NCBI RefSeq assembly: GCF_033118175.1
Contig: NC_083701.1
Span: 71,920,001-71,984,000, forward strand
Source: Dama dama
Taxonomy: Eukaryota; Chordata; Mammalia; Artiodactyla; Cervidae
Direction: 5' to 3'
Length of the DNA stretch: 64,000 bases
Program-made: the position numbers and the translations under genes
Shown: positions 1 through 11,225 of the stretch, piece by piece
How positions within the stretch are numbered: position 1 is the first letter of the stretch
Layout: each line of letters starts with the position of its first letter
Notes under the pieces: model-generated
Seen by the model: only the letters and a program-made list of their open reading frames with translations
What the model was told of the DNA's origin: nothing
Databases searched by the model: none

Positions 1-316
1 ACAGTAAAGGAAAAAGTGGGTGAATCAACCTCTGTTTCTACTGAAGTTCCAGAAAAATGTTTTAGAATTGGTAGGTAGTCTATATTACCATGCCAAAGTC
101 ATAGAGAACCTTGAGAATCAAATAAGCTTCAAACACAATCTGCAAAAAGGAGATATTGAAAAAAAAAAATACTTACCTTTCCTAGCTTTAATAAGTGTAG
201 ACATACTTTTATTTCTTTAGTCAAACCAGTCTTGTGACTCTACTCTAAAAGATGTTGGACAGTCTTCTTTAGAGGTAAATTTAAGTAAATTTTATTATTT
301 CTTGAGAGGTTTATAG

Positions 317-3037
317 CATGACTTCACAGGTGACTTCTCTCAAACATTTAGAGAAGAGCTAATGCCTATCCTTCTAAAACTCTTTCACAATATTGCAGAG
401 CAAGGAACACTTCCAAACTCATTCTACAAGGCCACCATCACCCTGATACCAAAACCAGGTAAAGACAATACACAAGAAATAAAATTACAGGGCATTATCA
501 CAGATGAACATAGATGCAAAAATCCTCAACAAAATTCCAGTAAACAGAACTCAACAACATATTGAAAACCACATACACAATGATCAAGTTGGGTTTATCC
601 CAGGGATGCAAGGACTCTTCAATATATGTAAATCATTCAATGTGATACACCATATTAACAGATTGAAAGATAAAAACCATGTGATTATCTCAATAGATGC
701 AGAAAAAGTCTTTGACAAAATTCAGCACCCATTTATGATGAAAACTTTTCAAAAAGTGGGCATAGACGGAACTTACCTCAGCTTAGTAAAGGCCATTATG
801 ATAAGCCCACAGCCAACATTATTGTCAATGGTGAAAATCTGAAAGCATTCCTTCTAAGATCAGGAACAAGACAAGGGTGTCCACTCTCACCACTGTTATT
901 CAACAGTTTTAGAAGTCCTAGATAATGGCAATCAGAGAAGAAAAATAAATAAAAGGAATCCAGAATGGAAAAGAAGAAGTAAATTTTTCACTGTTTGCAG
1001 ATGACATGATACTATATATAGAAAGCCCTAAAGACACTATCAGAAAATGATTAGAGCTAATCAGTAAATTTAGCAAAGTCACAGGATACAAAATCAATAC
1101 ACAGAAATCACTTGCATTCCTGTATACTAACAATGGAAAATCAGAAAGATAAATTAAGGAATCAATCCCATTCACCATTGCAACAAAAACAATAAAATAC
1201 CTAGGAATAAACCTACATAAGGAGACAAGAGAGCTGTATACAGAAAATTATGACACTGATGAAAGAAATCAAAGATGACATAAACAAATGGAGAGATATT
1301 TCATGTTCCTGGGTTGGAAGAATCAATACTGTGAAAATGACTATACTACCAAATGCAATTGACATATTCAATGTGATCCCTATCAAATTATCAATGGCAT
1401 TTTTCACAGAACTAGAACAAAAATTTCACAATTCATATGGAAACATGAAAGACCCTTAATAGCCAAAGGAGTCTTGAGAAAGAAGAATGAAGCTGTAGAA
1501 ATCAACCTTACTGACTTCAGACTATACTACAAAGCTATAGTCATCAAGGCAGTATGGTACTGACTGGCACAAAAGCAGAAATATATATCAATGGAGCAAG
1601 ATAGAGAGCCCAGAGATAAACCCATGCACCTATGGGTTCCTTATTTTTGACAAAGAAGGGAAGAATATACAAATGAGCAAAGATAGTCTCTTTAATAAGT
1701 GGTGCTGGGAAAACTGAACAGCTATGCGTAAAAGAATGAAATTAGAATACTTCTAACACCATACACAAAGATAAGCTCAAAATGGATTAAATGTAAGACA
1801 AAAAACTATGAAACTCTTAGAGGAAAACATAGGCAGGACAAAAATAAATCAGAGCAAGATCCTCTATGACCCACCTCCTAAATTAATAGAAATAAAAACA
1901 AAAATAAGTGGGTCCTAATGAAACTTAAAAACTTTTGCACACCTAAGGAGACTATAAACAAGGTCAAAAGACAGCCCTCAGAATGGGAGAAAATAATAGC
2001 AAATGAAGCAACTGACAAAGGATTAATTTCCAAAATATACAAGCTGCTCGTACAACTCAATATCAGAAGAAAAAAAAAAAAAAAAAAAACAGCCTGATCA
2101 AAAAGTGGGAAAAAGTCCTAAACAGATATGTCTCCAAAGAAGACATTCAGATGGCTAACAAGCACATGAAAAGATGCTCATCACTCATTATCAGAGAAAT
2201 GCAGATCAAAGCTACAATGAGATACCACCTCACACCAGTCAGAATTGCCATCATCAAAAAGTCTACAAACCATAAATGCTGGAGAGTTTGTGAAGAAGAG
2301 GGAAGCCTCATGCATTGTTGGTGGGAATGTAAATTAATACAGCTACTATGGAAGACAGTATGGAGATTCCTTAAAAAACTAGGAATAAAACCACCATATG
2401 ACCTAACAATCCCACTCCTAGGCATATACCTTGAGGAAACCAAAATTGAAAAAGACACATGTACCCCAATATTCACTGCAGCATTATTTACAATAGCTAG
2501 AACATGGGGCAACCTAGATGTCCATCAACAGATGAATAGATAAAGAAGCTGTGGTATATATACACAATGGAACATTACTCGGCTATAAAAAGGAACACAT
2601 TTGAGTTAGTTCTAATGAGGTGGATGAACCTAGAACCTATTATACAGAGTGAAGTATGTTAGAAAGAGAAAGATAAATATTGTATACCAATGGATATATA
2701 TGGAATCTAGAAATTTATTTATTTTCAGGTCAGCAGTGGAGAAACAGACATAGAGAATAGACTTATTGACATGGGTTGGGGTGGGGAGGAAGGAGAGGGT
2801 GAGACATATGGAGAGAGTAACATGGAAGCTTACATTACCACATCTAACACAGAGAGTCAATCGTAATTTTCTGTATGGCTCAGGAAACTCAAAGTTGGGC
2901 TCTGTAACAACCTAGGGGATGGGAGGAGACATATGTGTACCTGTGGCTGATTCATGTTGATGTTTGGCAGAAAACAACAAAATTCTGTAAAGCAATTATC
3001 CTTCAATTAAAAAATAAATTTTAAAAAGATTTAAAAA
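317..3037 (+). mobile_element. 5'-truncated L1 (LINE-1) retrotransposon
   Basis: This is the 3' part of a ruminant L1: most of the second half of ORF2, then a 3' UTR ending in an A-rich tail. The conceptual translation runs in order through the region upstream of the RT domain, the RT domain with its FADD box, and the Cys-rich C-terminus containing CWWECK. The 3' terminal sequence (gctgattcatgttgatgtt, then an AT-rich tail) is typical of bovine L1s. A perfect 12-bp direct repeat, AGAGGTTTATAG, flanks the element at 305-316 and 3038-3049, so it is one insertion with both edges defined. Missing 5' sequence and frameshifts make it dead. An internal poly-A run lies at about 2070-2089. Confidence 0.93.
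362..2660 (+). pseudogene. L1 ORF2 remnant (RT and Cys-rich C-terminus)
   Basis: Broken L1 ORF2 reading frame. In a live element it encodes the endonuclease and reverse transcriptase that carry out target-primed reverse transcription. Pieces are readable in successive frames: 362-565 (MPILLKLFHNIAEQGTLPNSF), 504-842, the FADD active-site box at 994-1005, 1250-1459, and the C-terminus from 2151 with the Cys-rich HCWWECKL motif. The frame changes at least three times and there are in-frame stops, for example at 2543. The family's usual end would be near 2660. The endonuclease domain is absent through 5' truncation. Confidence 0.9.
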
Positions 3038-3049
3038 AGAGGTTTATAG

Positions 3050-3384
3050 GTTTTATGTTTCCCATGCCTACCTTTTTTCTATTAACAATGTATTTTTCTG
3101 CTGCAAACAGTCCTGAGTGTTTATTTTTTATCTTAATACTTTCATTTGTTTGTTTCTGATTTTGGGGGAGAGTGGCTCTTTAGCTTGAATTGACTAGACT
3201 TCAACTTTATTCCTGAACATTGAAATATTTGTTTTGTCCCTGTGTTAGCACTGGTATACACAAAAATGTGACATAGTCCTTTGTCTTAAGGAACTCAGTC
3301 TTTAGAGTTACTTGGTTACTACCTAAGTAGTCTTGACTAGTTTACTTTCTGAATTTTTTTTCAGGTTATTTATAACCTGACAGG
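3050..3384. other. Unannotated AT-rich spacer
   Basis: I see no gene, RNA or clear repeat. The start of this stretch could be an eroded extension of the MIR that follows. Bases 1-304, upstream of the L1, are likewise featureless unique sequence. Confidence 0.5.
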
Positions 3385-3475
3385 TTTGCTTTGGGAATTA
3401 AATAATATAAGGTGTGTATCATGCTAGGTATAGTGCTCAGTACATAGGATACACTCAGTAAATATTGTTATTCTT
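3385..3475 (+). repeat. MIR SINE 3' fragment
   Basis: The segment reads like the 3' third of an ancient mammalian MIR: a GTGCTCAGTACATAGGA-type block followed by ACTCAGTAAATATTGTTATT. It matches the family's 'agtgcttagcacatagtaagcactcaataaatgttattatt' layout with many substitutions. The upstream limit is uncertain. Confidence 0.6.
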
Positions 3476-3552
3476 CTTCCATCTGTGGTTGATTACATGG
3501 CATATTATACATATGGGATGTATCCATCTATCTATAATGGAAAGTGCTTTAA

Positions 3553-3820
3553 GGTTCAGTTCAGTTCAGTTCAGTCGCTCAGTCGTGTCTGACTCTTTGC
3601 TACCTCATGGACTGCAGCACGCCAGGCCTCCCTGTCCATCACCAGCTCCCGGAGTTCACCCAAACTCATGTCCATTGAGTCGGTGATGCCATCCAACCAT
3701 CTCATCCTCTGTCGTCCCCTTCTCCTCCTGTCCTCAATCTTTGCCAGCATCAAGGTCTTTTCAGATGAGTCAGCTCTTCACATCAGGTGGCCAAAGTATT
3801 GGAGTTTCAGCTTCAACATC
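3553..3820 (-). mobile_element. BovB 3'-end fragment
   Basis: The plus strand begins with GTTCAG repeats and GTCGCTCAGTCGTGTCTGAC, the reverse complement of the BovB 3' terminus. Reading minus, the frame at 3571-3753 gives RRRRGRQRMRWLDGITDSMDMSL, the conserved C-terminal tail of BovB ORF2. The match fades after about 3820. It is a heavily 5'-truncated, non-functional insertion. Confidence 0.93.
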
Positions 3821-6169
3821 AGTCCTTCTGTAGTATTAGAGATGGATGATGATTCATGGTCTACTTTTCCAGATATCTTTTGGCCCAGTGGTTGGTAGAG
3901 AGTCTGAAGTGGAGGAGGAATGGCTGGGTGGAAAATATATCCTGAATAGTGAAGTAGAGAGAGAAGTATTGACTATATAGCAGTGAAAATGAGTGGTAGA
4001 ACAAAAGTTCAGGGGATTGTAGTTTATAGAGATATAGTACAGTTTTAAACTGTAGAGGATATTTTACTCCTCCCTCATAAAGCTGGACTGTTGAACATAT
4101 AATAACATGGTTTTTTTTTTTCTGGGATGGTATTATGCCTGTCCATGTGAAATAATATTGAATCAAAGAGACATATTCAATTGTGTGAAAAGTTTCAGCC
4201 CATTGTGAGTTACTACCTAACACTAGATCATGGTAAAGCAATTGTTTATAGTGATGCCCTTAACACATAGGGGAATGATTAAGTTGGGATCAATATGTTC
4301 TTAATAAAACTGGGACATTTATACAATGTTTAAGGTTTATTTCAATAAAAGGTGTTAAGTATTGTCAGCATTTTCCTATGATAGGCTGTACTGAGAATTT
4401 TTTTGAATATGAGGTGCTTCTTGAAATGCATTCATTATTTTAAATCATGAATGTAAAAACTTGCTATTAAGTATATTGGAATCAAATATGACTTAAAACA
4501 ATAATGCCCTTCAAATGGGTGTAATTTACTCATAAGGTATTTATATACTGAAGTCTGGTGGCCACTGGTTAAAGTACATATTAACTGAGGAACATGGCAA
4601 AATTCATTAATGAAACATGAGGACTGTTTATATTTTATATATGCTTTTATATTCTTTATATATGCTTTTTCCTAATTTTTAATCTATACTAAAGTTCCTA
4701 AATCTCATCTGTCATTGGTTGAAATGTTGATTTTTATTTTCACTAATAGTTTGATCTTATTTAATCAATTTTCCTTCTTGGTAGTAGAAGAGATATGTCT
4801 TTTGGATATTATGTTTAAATGGATTTAGTCATTTATGATATTAGACAGTGGAGAGATAATATGCTGAATGCTCTGTTGGAGTTATACACAGTAGAAAAAA
4901 TAAATGTACTTATTTTAGCAACCTATTCAGAGACTTTGAGTAACTAACTCTAGAAATCAGAAAAAATATAAGCCTTTTGGTTTAAAAGCAAGATGAATTG
5001 ATAATGTCTTAAGAGAGTCAAGGAAAATAGGTCTTTTATCTTCACTATGTTTTAATTTGTTATTTTATTTTGCAAAAACAAACAGACTTATTAATTGCTA
5101 GTGTTTTGTGAAATATTTACTATTACCATGCAGATAAGAAATTGTATTCTTTTTTTTTTTGAAAAGCAATTGGACAATATAGAGAAATATAGAACAAAGG
5201 TGAAAAATGAAACATAATTTTTATTACTTCTGGTATTCTTAAGGGTCTTTTTTCCCCCAATGATATAATTGTGAGCCTGTTTTTTTTCTATTCCCTAATA
5301 GTATACACTTTTTCCTTATATAGCTTTTCACTTCACTTAGACAACTTAAACAACTAAGTTAAACTAATACTTTCTACCTTTAGTAGCAACAAGTAAAGTT
5401 TTTCTTGGACGAAGAACATGGAGCCAAGGATGTAGTTACTTATTTTTTTTATGACTTATTCACATCAGTTCACCAGAATGACTGAATGCTTAAGGAATCC
5501 AGCTTTGAGTCAGATTGTTTCTGGTCTGCCTGACAAATGATGGGGAAGGTGGGATGCTCATTAGAGCCTAGAGCTGAGGGGTAGGCTCAACATGGAACAT
5601 GAGCATTTGTACTTCTTCCTAAAATAACTTTCTGATAATTAGTATTTTTCCTATATGCTTTGTATTTAATGCAGTCAGTATTAAATTGTTAACATGACTG
5701 AAATCCTAATTGTTAGGAATTTATTTCTGTTGTAAATAATGATAAGGTGGATCTCTCTGTACAGTTCAGTTTTTCTGCAATTTTTAATTATTTGTCAAAG
5801 ATTTGGAGGATAAATTATGCAAAAAGCTATTACTATTTTAGATTGAGGTAGATTTTACTATCAGTAGAGGTGTAGCAATTTAGAAGTGGGGATATAACAA
5901 TATAAAATGCCTTAAGTTGTATACAGACTTTATCTTTCCAGTATATGAACCTTAGCATTTTCATTTTTGTTTTTCTAACAGAATACTCCCATGAATATTT
6001 GACCTAATATACTCTATTCTCTTTGAGATATTTCTGATGAGAACTCATCCAGTTTCCTAGCTTAACCAATTTTTTTCCCCTAAAGCTGAATTTTGGCATG
6101 ACATAAAGTATCCAGATGGTTACAGTAGAGATGTTATAATGTAGATAGTATCTGTCTCTGGCTCCCTAA
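3821..6169. other. Unique AT-rich intergenic DNA
   Basis: About 2.3 kb with no recognisable exon, RNA gene or interspersed repeat. Short homopolymers (T runs near 4112 and 5150) are the only structure. The frame at 3861-4241 on the minus strand resembles no family I know and fits chance. Confidence 0.5.
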
Positions 6170-6300
6170 AGATCCTGCCTCTGGACTAAGACAGACATGA
6201 GTTGAAACAATTCAGCTACTAGACAAGGCACTTATCTCTTTGGGTTGCAGTCTTCATTTTCTTCATCTATAACATTGAGATGATGATTTAGGAGGAAAGT
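6170..6300 (+). repeat. MIR SINE, central part
   Basis: The order of blocks follows the MIR core: CCTGCCTCTGGACTAAGACAG, then GAGTTGAAACAATTCAGCTACTAGAC, then a polypyrimidine block ending CTTCATCTATAACATTGAGATGATGAT, equivalent to the family's 'cctcatctgtaaaatggggataataat'. Divergence is high, as expected for this age. Confidence 0.6.
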
Positions 6301-6674
6301 AAAGGAGGAAGGAAGGAAGCTTGCTTCCACAGGCAGTCATCACATGAAGTTCCTTGAAATTTTATGGTGGTTCTAAAATTCTCATGTTGTTCTAAATGGG
6401 AGATGAAATCTCTGAATCATGACTATGCAATTTACATGTTACATGTGACTCCAATATTTTTATTTCAAATTATTTTCTATCAGTTATAGTTCTTTATTTT
6501 TCTCTCCCCCGCCCAACCTGTAGTATTAAAACTTCTATACATGCCTCCTCTCTATATAAAGAAATGGAAAATTTCTAAGCTGTTGTGATAGGAGAACAAC
6601 GGGAATATGATTCATTTTGACCAGGTCACAAATAAAAATGTGTTTGGAGTTATAAGCCTTTACTCTTTCCTCTT

Positions 6675-6722
6675 ATTGTAAACAGTTATTGAACACTTAC
6701 TGTGTACCAGGTCATATGGAAA
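6675..6722 (-). repeat. MIR/L2-like fragment
   Basis: A short match to the antisense end of MIR or L2: TTATTGAACACTTACTGTGTACCAGGTCA resembles 'ttattgagcacttactatgtgccaggca'. Too short to assign to a subfamily. The flanks 6301-6674 and 6723-7099 contain nothing I recognise. Confidence 0.45.
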
Positions 6723-7099
6723 TCACAGGATATGGTTTTTATCAAAAGGCATACTTTTCACAAATAAGGGTTTATTTAGTCTTGTTTCTTTAGTGATGCC
6801 CTTTGTTTTAGGACAAACGTCTACTAAGGTGGGGAGATTTAGGACTAGTGGGTGAAGGTTTAAGCAAAGAGTAATCTTTGAAGTCAAGGAGAGACCTGGT
6901 GCAGTGTTAGACAAGAATTAGTATGCCTTATAGCCGACTCACTGGAAACTCATTTTGGTAAGCTAGTCATAGTTTTTGAAGTTGAAAGTCTATTTTAGCT
7001 ACTGATCTTAGGTATAGGTTTCTGACTGTAGAACTAGGGGCATTTTAATCATCACTCATAAAGGCAGGCAAGAAAGGAGATTATATACTAGCTTAGTTA

Positions 7100-8263
7100 G
7101 GCTTCAGTAGTATGTGAACTGAGAACTTCCCAGATGTACAAACTGGATTTAGAAAAGACAGAGGAACCAGAGATCAAATTGCTGACATATGTTGGTTCAT
7201 AGAAAAAGCAAGAAAATTAAAAAAAAAATCTACTTCTGCTTCATTAACTATGATAAGGCCTTTGGAACAACAAACTGTGGAAAATTCTTAAAGAGATGGA
7301 AATAGCAGACTGCCTTACCTACCTCCTGAGAAATGCAGGACAAGAAGCAACAATTAGAACTGATCATGGAACAATGGACTAGTTCAAAATTGGGAAAGGA
7401 TATTGTCAAGGCTATATATTGTCACCCTGCTTATTTAACTTATATGCAGAGTACATCATGCCAAATGTCAGTCTAGATGTATCACAAGATGGAATCAAGA
7501 TTGCTGGGAGAACTATCCGTGACCTCAGATATGTAGATGATACCAGTTTAATGGCAGAAAGTGAAGAGGAACTAAAGAGACTCTTCATGAAGGTGAAAGA
7601 GGAGAGTGAAAAAGCTGGCTTAAAACTCAACATTCAAAAAACTAAGATCATGGCATCTGGTCCTATCACTTCATGGGAAATAGATGGGGAAAATGTGGAA
7701 ACAGTGTCAGATTTCATTTTCCTGGGCTCCAAAATCACTGTGGACAGTGACTGCAGCCATGAAATTAAAAGATGCTTGCTCCTTGGAAGAACAGCTATGT
7801 CAAACCTATCATCTGTATCGTCAAAACTATGGTTTTTCCAGTAGTCATGAATGGATGTGAGAGTTGGACCATAAAGAAGGCTGAGTGTCAAAGAACTGAC
7901 ACTTTGGGGAACTGTGGTGTTGGAGAAGACTCTTGAGAGGCCTTTGGACTGCAAGGAGATTGAACCAGTCAATTCGAAAGGATATCAACCCTAAATACTC
8001 ATTGGAAGGACTGATGCTGAAGCTTAAGCTCCAATATTTTGGCTACCTGATGTGAAGAGCCGACTCATCGGAAAAACCCTGATGCTGGGAAAAATTGAGG
8101 GCAAGAAGAGAAGGGGACAACAGAGGATGAGATGTTTAGATGGCATCACTGACTCAACGGACATGAGTTGGAGCAAACTCAAGGAGATAGTGATGGACAA
8201 AGAATCTTGACATGCTGCAGTTCATGCAGAATTGAACATGCCTTAGCAACTGAACAACAACAA
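7100..8263 (+). mobile_element. BovB LINE, 3' 1.2 kb
   Basis: A 5'-truncated BovB. It starts in the RT domain (TTCAGTAGTATGTGAACTGAGAAC, then a GFRKDRGTRDQIA-like stretch), passes the catalytic box and ends with CTGAACAACAACAAG, a typical BovB tail. Frameshifts, stops and a missing base or two throughout the RT region make it inactive. No convincing target-site duplication was found, so the 5' edge is approximate. Confidence 0.93.
7419..7844 (+). pseudogene. BovB reverse transcriptase fragment with YVDD box
   Basis: A 141-codon open frame inside the preceding BovB. It carries SPCLFNLYAEYIM, the active-site box YVDD at 7530-7541 (both aspartates kept, family norm YADD), then TSLMAESEEELKRLFMKVKEESEKAGLKLNIQKTKIMASG and FLGSKIT, the palm and thumb motifs of RTE-clade RT. 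The frame is lost on both sides, so no functional enzyme can be made. Confidence 0.88.
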
Positions 8264-8404
8264 GAAGCAGAGGTACTTATGCAGGCAGCTTGGACAGGGC
8301 AGTGGGGAAGAAGATTTGAAGTAAGTCCTGGGCAAGAGAGAGATCATTGAACTGTGACTCACCTAGATACAGGCAGTGCAGTTAGATGCCCTTCCAATGT
8401 GTTT

Positions 8405-8640
8405 GACTCTTCTTCAGCATCAGCCTACCCTTCTATTCCTAGAAAATGTGTTTCTTTCAGAGAGCTGAGAAGTACCTTTACTGATGCCAATATAGTATTC
8501 TATTTAAATGTAAGCTTCATTAAGACAAGATTCATGTATTGCTTCTTTTTGTATCACCTTTAATAAGAGAGAGACACTCTGTGTCCCATAGGGAGTGTTC
8601 TCTGTAAACACTTAAAAAATGAAGGCCAAGATATTTGTTC
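8405..8640 (+). repeat. L2 LINE 3' fragment
   Basis: The segment contains AAATGTAAGCTTCATTAAGACAAG, which parallels the well-known L2 3' block 'aatgtaagctccatgagggcag', followed by a degraded 'tgtatccc...gtgcctggcacat' zone. Ancient and strongly diverged. Strand and edges are by eye. Confidence 0.45.
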
Positions 8641-8830
8641 ATTTAGTCCATTTAACAAATATTTATTCAATGCATGTTATGAGCCAAGCATTATTCTTAA
8701 TGCTTATTCTGTGTTCATAAACAGAAGAAAAAAACCTCTTGTACTCATGAAGTTTATGTTTAATGGATTTCATGGCAATAAATTATAAATGAAATTAGAA
8801 CAAGCTTTACTGTAAAAAGATAGTAGTTCC
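8641..8830. repeat. Ancient mammalian interspersed repeat
   Basis: The sequence runs AACAAATATTTATTCAATGCATG, GAGCCAAGCATTATTCTTAATGC, ATAAACAGAAG, CTCTTGTACTCATGAAGTTTATG. This is the familiar mammalian order 'caaatatttattgagc / gtgccaggcactgttctaggtgc / gtgaacaaaacagac / gccctcatggagcttac'. I do not assign a family name. Similar copies lie near 21393, 45655 and 49536. Confidence 0.5.
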
Positions 8831-9039
8831 ATAAATGGTAGACCCCTTAGAGGGCATATGAGATATGTCATTCAAAAATAATTTAAAAATATATTTAACT
8901 TCTCAGTTGCTTGTACTTCTGTTTCTGTATTAGCTGCACTTTTTACATATACTTCAAAATTCTACACAGACATGATCCCTAGTAAATCTTTACTGCTGGA
9001 AGGTGACTCCTTCCTCTGTTCTTGTCCTTACACAGGTTT

Positions 9040-9160
9040 CTAGAGAGCATTGTCCACAAGTATTTGCTATTATGTATTCATGGATATCTTCCTAAGACAT
9101 GCTGGACTGTTTAAGAGCAAGGACTGTCTGTGTATTTGTTGAATAAATTCGGGTCCTTAA
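9040..9160 (+). repeat. L2-like 3' fragment
   Basis: AAGAGCAAGGACTGTCTGTGTATTTGTTGAATAAATT resembles the L2 3' terminus ('agggcagggactgtgtctgt ... tgttgaatgaatgaa') with the middle part lost. Positions 9161-9667 have no recognisable feature. Confidence 0.4.
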
Positions 9161-9667
9161 GTTTAAATGAAGCCAATTTTTCTAAGAGTAGATTAACTGG
9201 ATCAATTGAAATAAAATCAAATTCATCTTCCTTAAGTGTTTCAAGAAGAGCTTTTAAGAGGATGCAAGCTGATAACTAGTTATAATATTTAAGAAATGTC
9301 AATTATTGAATTTGAAGTAAAATAAGGTGAGAAAAGACATTGTGTTGAAAGCAGTGGTCTTTTTTCTTTAGGAAACAACCACAGAAATTGCACAAAATCG
9401 TAATGAATTCTTGATTCTTGTTTTGAAAAGTGTCATATTATTACATTCAGAATTGCTTAAGTAGGTTCTGAAACAAAGAAAGACAAAGATATTCTGAAAC
9501 AAAGGAAGAAAAATGCCTCAGCTATGATGACCTAACACAAAGTTCTTGTAAGAAAAGCAGGTCATAAAACATGGACACTTCAAAAATTTCTGTTAGGGAG
9601 GTTATATGCTGCCGAGCCCAACTTAGGAATGTGTGTTCCTGCTCTTCTGACAGGGAAGAGATCACGA

Positions 9668-10006
9668 TGTGTGTGTGATTGTGTGTGTGATTGTGTGTCT
9701 GTGTGATTGTGTATGAGATTGTGTGTGATTGTGTGTCTGTGTGATTGTGTATGAGATTGTGTGTGATTGTGTGTATGTTTGATTGTGTATGAGATTGTGT
9801 GTGAGATTGTGTTTGTAATTGTGTGTGATTGTGTGTGTGTGAGAGTTTGTGATTGTGCGTGAGATTGTGTGTTTGTGACTGTGTGTGTGTGATTGTGTGT
9901 GTGTAACTGATTGTGTGTGTGATTGTGATTGTGTGTGATTGTATGTGTGTGAGATTGTGTGTGGTTGTGTGTGTGTGAGATTGTGTGTGTGTGTTTGAGA
10001 GAGAGA
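9668..10006. repeat. GATTGTGTGT-type minisatellite
   Basis: About 340 bp built from variants of GATTGTGTGT(GT), interspersed with GAGATTGTGTGT and GTCTGTGTGATT units, giving an imperfect higher-order pattern. The array contains repeated blocks, for example 'gattgtgtgtctgtgtgattgtgtatgagattg' occurs twice near 9690-9770. Alternating purine-pyrimidine DNA of this kind is prone to replication slippage and probably varies in length. Confidence 0.95.
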
Positions 10007-10059
10007 GGGTGATTACGGAAAGGTAGAGTGAGAAAGAAGAAGAAAAGAAAGCAAGATGA

Positions 10060-10395
10060 CGACAGACACATTTAGGCCTACGTCAGCGGTTGGTATTTTT
10101 GTCTCAGAGAAAACCGTAAGAATTGGCCCTAAAAGAAACTTGGCCTGTTTCTCTTCGAAGGGTAAGTTGGAGTTTAGTTGCTCAGTCCCAGCCAGGAAAC
10201 CAAGCAGGCAGATATGCGGCCAGGGGCGAGCAGAAGAGTCGGGAGGCCCGCGGGGCGGCCTGCCCTGCGCTGGCGGAAGCTGGTCCTGCTTTCAGGAGCC
10301 GTGACTTCCGGCTGGTGTGGGAGAAGCCGGCCCAGGCTCCAGAGCCCCAGAATACTGAAGGGCTTCAAGAACCAACAACGCAGCTCAGACCGGTT
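10060..10395 (+). promoter_or_regulatory. CpG-rich patch, candidate promoter/first exon
   Basis: This is the only GC- and CpG-rich patch in the window, with roughly 15 or more CpGs in about 330 bp, including CCCGCGGGGCGGCC near 10247. I see a CRE-like TACGTCAG at 10079-10086, ETS-like GCGGAAGC at 10273-10280 and ACTTCCGG within 10303-10312, and a strong splice-donor match AAGG/GTAAGT with GT at 10162. No protein is recognised: the overlapping frames at 10056-10304 and 10123-10494 resemble nothing known, and the latter runs into a BovB. A promoter role is inference. It could be an orphan CpG island, a lncRNA start or a GC-rich pseudogene 5' end. Confidence 0.35.
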
Positions 10396-10453
10396 TTTGA
10401 TAGCAGTGGGTATTCAAACTTTTTGTATTTAATTAGATCTTATCTAATATGTT

Positions 10454-10636
10454 CAGTTCAGTTCAGTCGCTCAGTCGTGTCCGACTCTTTGTGACCCCAC
10501 GAATCCCAGCACGCCAGGCCTCCCTGTCCACACCACCTCCCGGAGTTTACTCAGACTCATGCCCATCCAGTCGGTGATGCCATCCAGCCATCTCATCCTC
10601 TGTCGTCCCTTTCTCCTGCCCCCAGTCCCTCCCAGC
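10454..10636 (-). mobile_element. BovB 3'-end fragment
   Basis: A 183-bp BovB terminus on the minus strand, beginning with CAGTTCAGTCGCTCAGTCGTG on the plus strand and ending near CCCTCCCAGC. A 7-bp direct repeat ATATGTT flanks it at 10447-10453 and 10637-10643, probably the target-site duplication. There are small internal deletions relative to neighbouring copies. Confidence 0.9.
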
Positions 10637-10649
10637 ATATGTTACATTT

Positions 10650-11084
10650 TACTAAATTTAAACAGTAATATTTTTCTTTAATTGACCACATGTGGTCATT
10701 TTCATTTATATGCTAGAAAGTACATTCAAAATGTAGTCGCTTCCAAAGTCTATCACGTAATGATTGGTATCTAGGACGTTTTCCTCCAAGTAGAAGGCTT
10801 GCACAATTGGTTGATTAGACATATTTCCCCCCAAAAGAATTTATATGTTGGGAGGAAAGTTTTACATGGATCAATCACTGTTAACTTGGGAAAGACTTGC
10901 AAAGTACTTTAGGTGTACTTTAAGAGAAGATTGATCCTAATTAATTAATTGGAAATAGTTTGACTCTGTTAAGGACGAAAACAAATTATGCTTTAAGGAG
11001 CTTTTTCATCTTTTAAACTTTTTTTTTTTTTGTTATTCTACACAAACATGTTTATTGAACAGAAGAAGATTATGGTAAAATAGT
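10650..11084. other. Unannotated AT-rich spacer
   Basis: Unique-looking sequence with a T run at about 11020. I see no gene, RNA or repeat. Confidence 0.5.
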
Positions 11085-11225
11085 ACTTGTCTTACAATCA
11101 GAAGACCTAGGTTCCTATCTTAGGATTTTTAGCTGTGTAACATTGGACTCAGGAGCTTTTTGAGCTAGAGTAGTTGACATCCAGTCTTTTCAGCTCTAAA
11201 ATACTAGTTCTATTAGAGTAAGCAT
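11085..11225 (+). repeat. MIR SINE
   Basis: AATCAGAAGACCTAGGTTCCTATCTTAGG followed by TAGCTGTGTAACATTGGACTCAGG corresponds to the MIR core ('agactgcctgggttcgaatcc ... tagctgtgtgaccttgggcaag'). The 3' part (TTTTCAGCTCTAAAATACT) is strongly diverged. Confidence 0.55.

Noticed and set aside
2147..2512. 121-codon minus-strand frame
   Set aside because: It is the antisense shadow of the L1 ORF2 C-terminus at 2151-2543.
317..3037. Intact, possibly active L1
   Set aside because: The 5' half including the endonuclease is missing and ORF2 is broken by several frameshifts.
9668..10006. CRISPR-like repeat array
   Set aside because: No repeat-spacer structure. It is a simple-sequence minisatellite in a mammalian genome.
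9580..10071. 163-codon His/Thr-rich frame on the minus strand
   Set aside because: It is the translation of the GATTGTGTGT minisatellite. Repeat-encoded low-complexity peptide with no coding signal.
10056..10494. Overlapping frames across the CpG-rich patch as protein genes
   Set aside because: Several frames are open simultaneously because the patch is GC-rich. One runs into a BovB 3' end, and no domain is recognisable.
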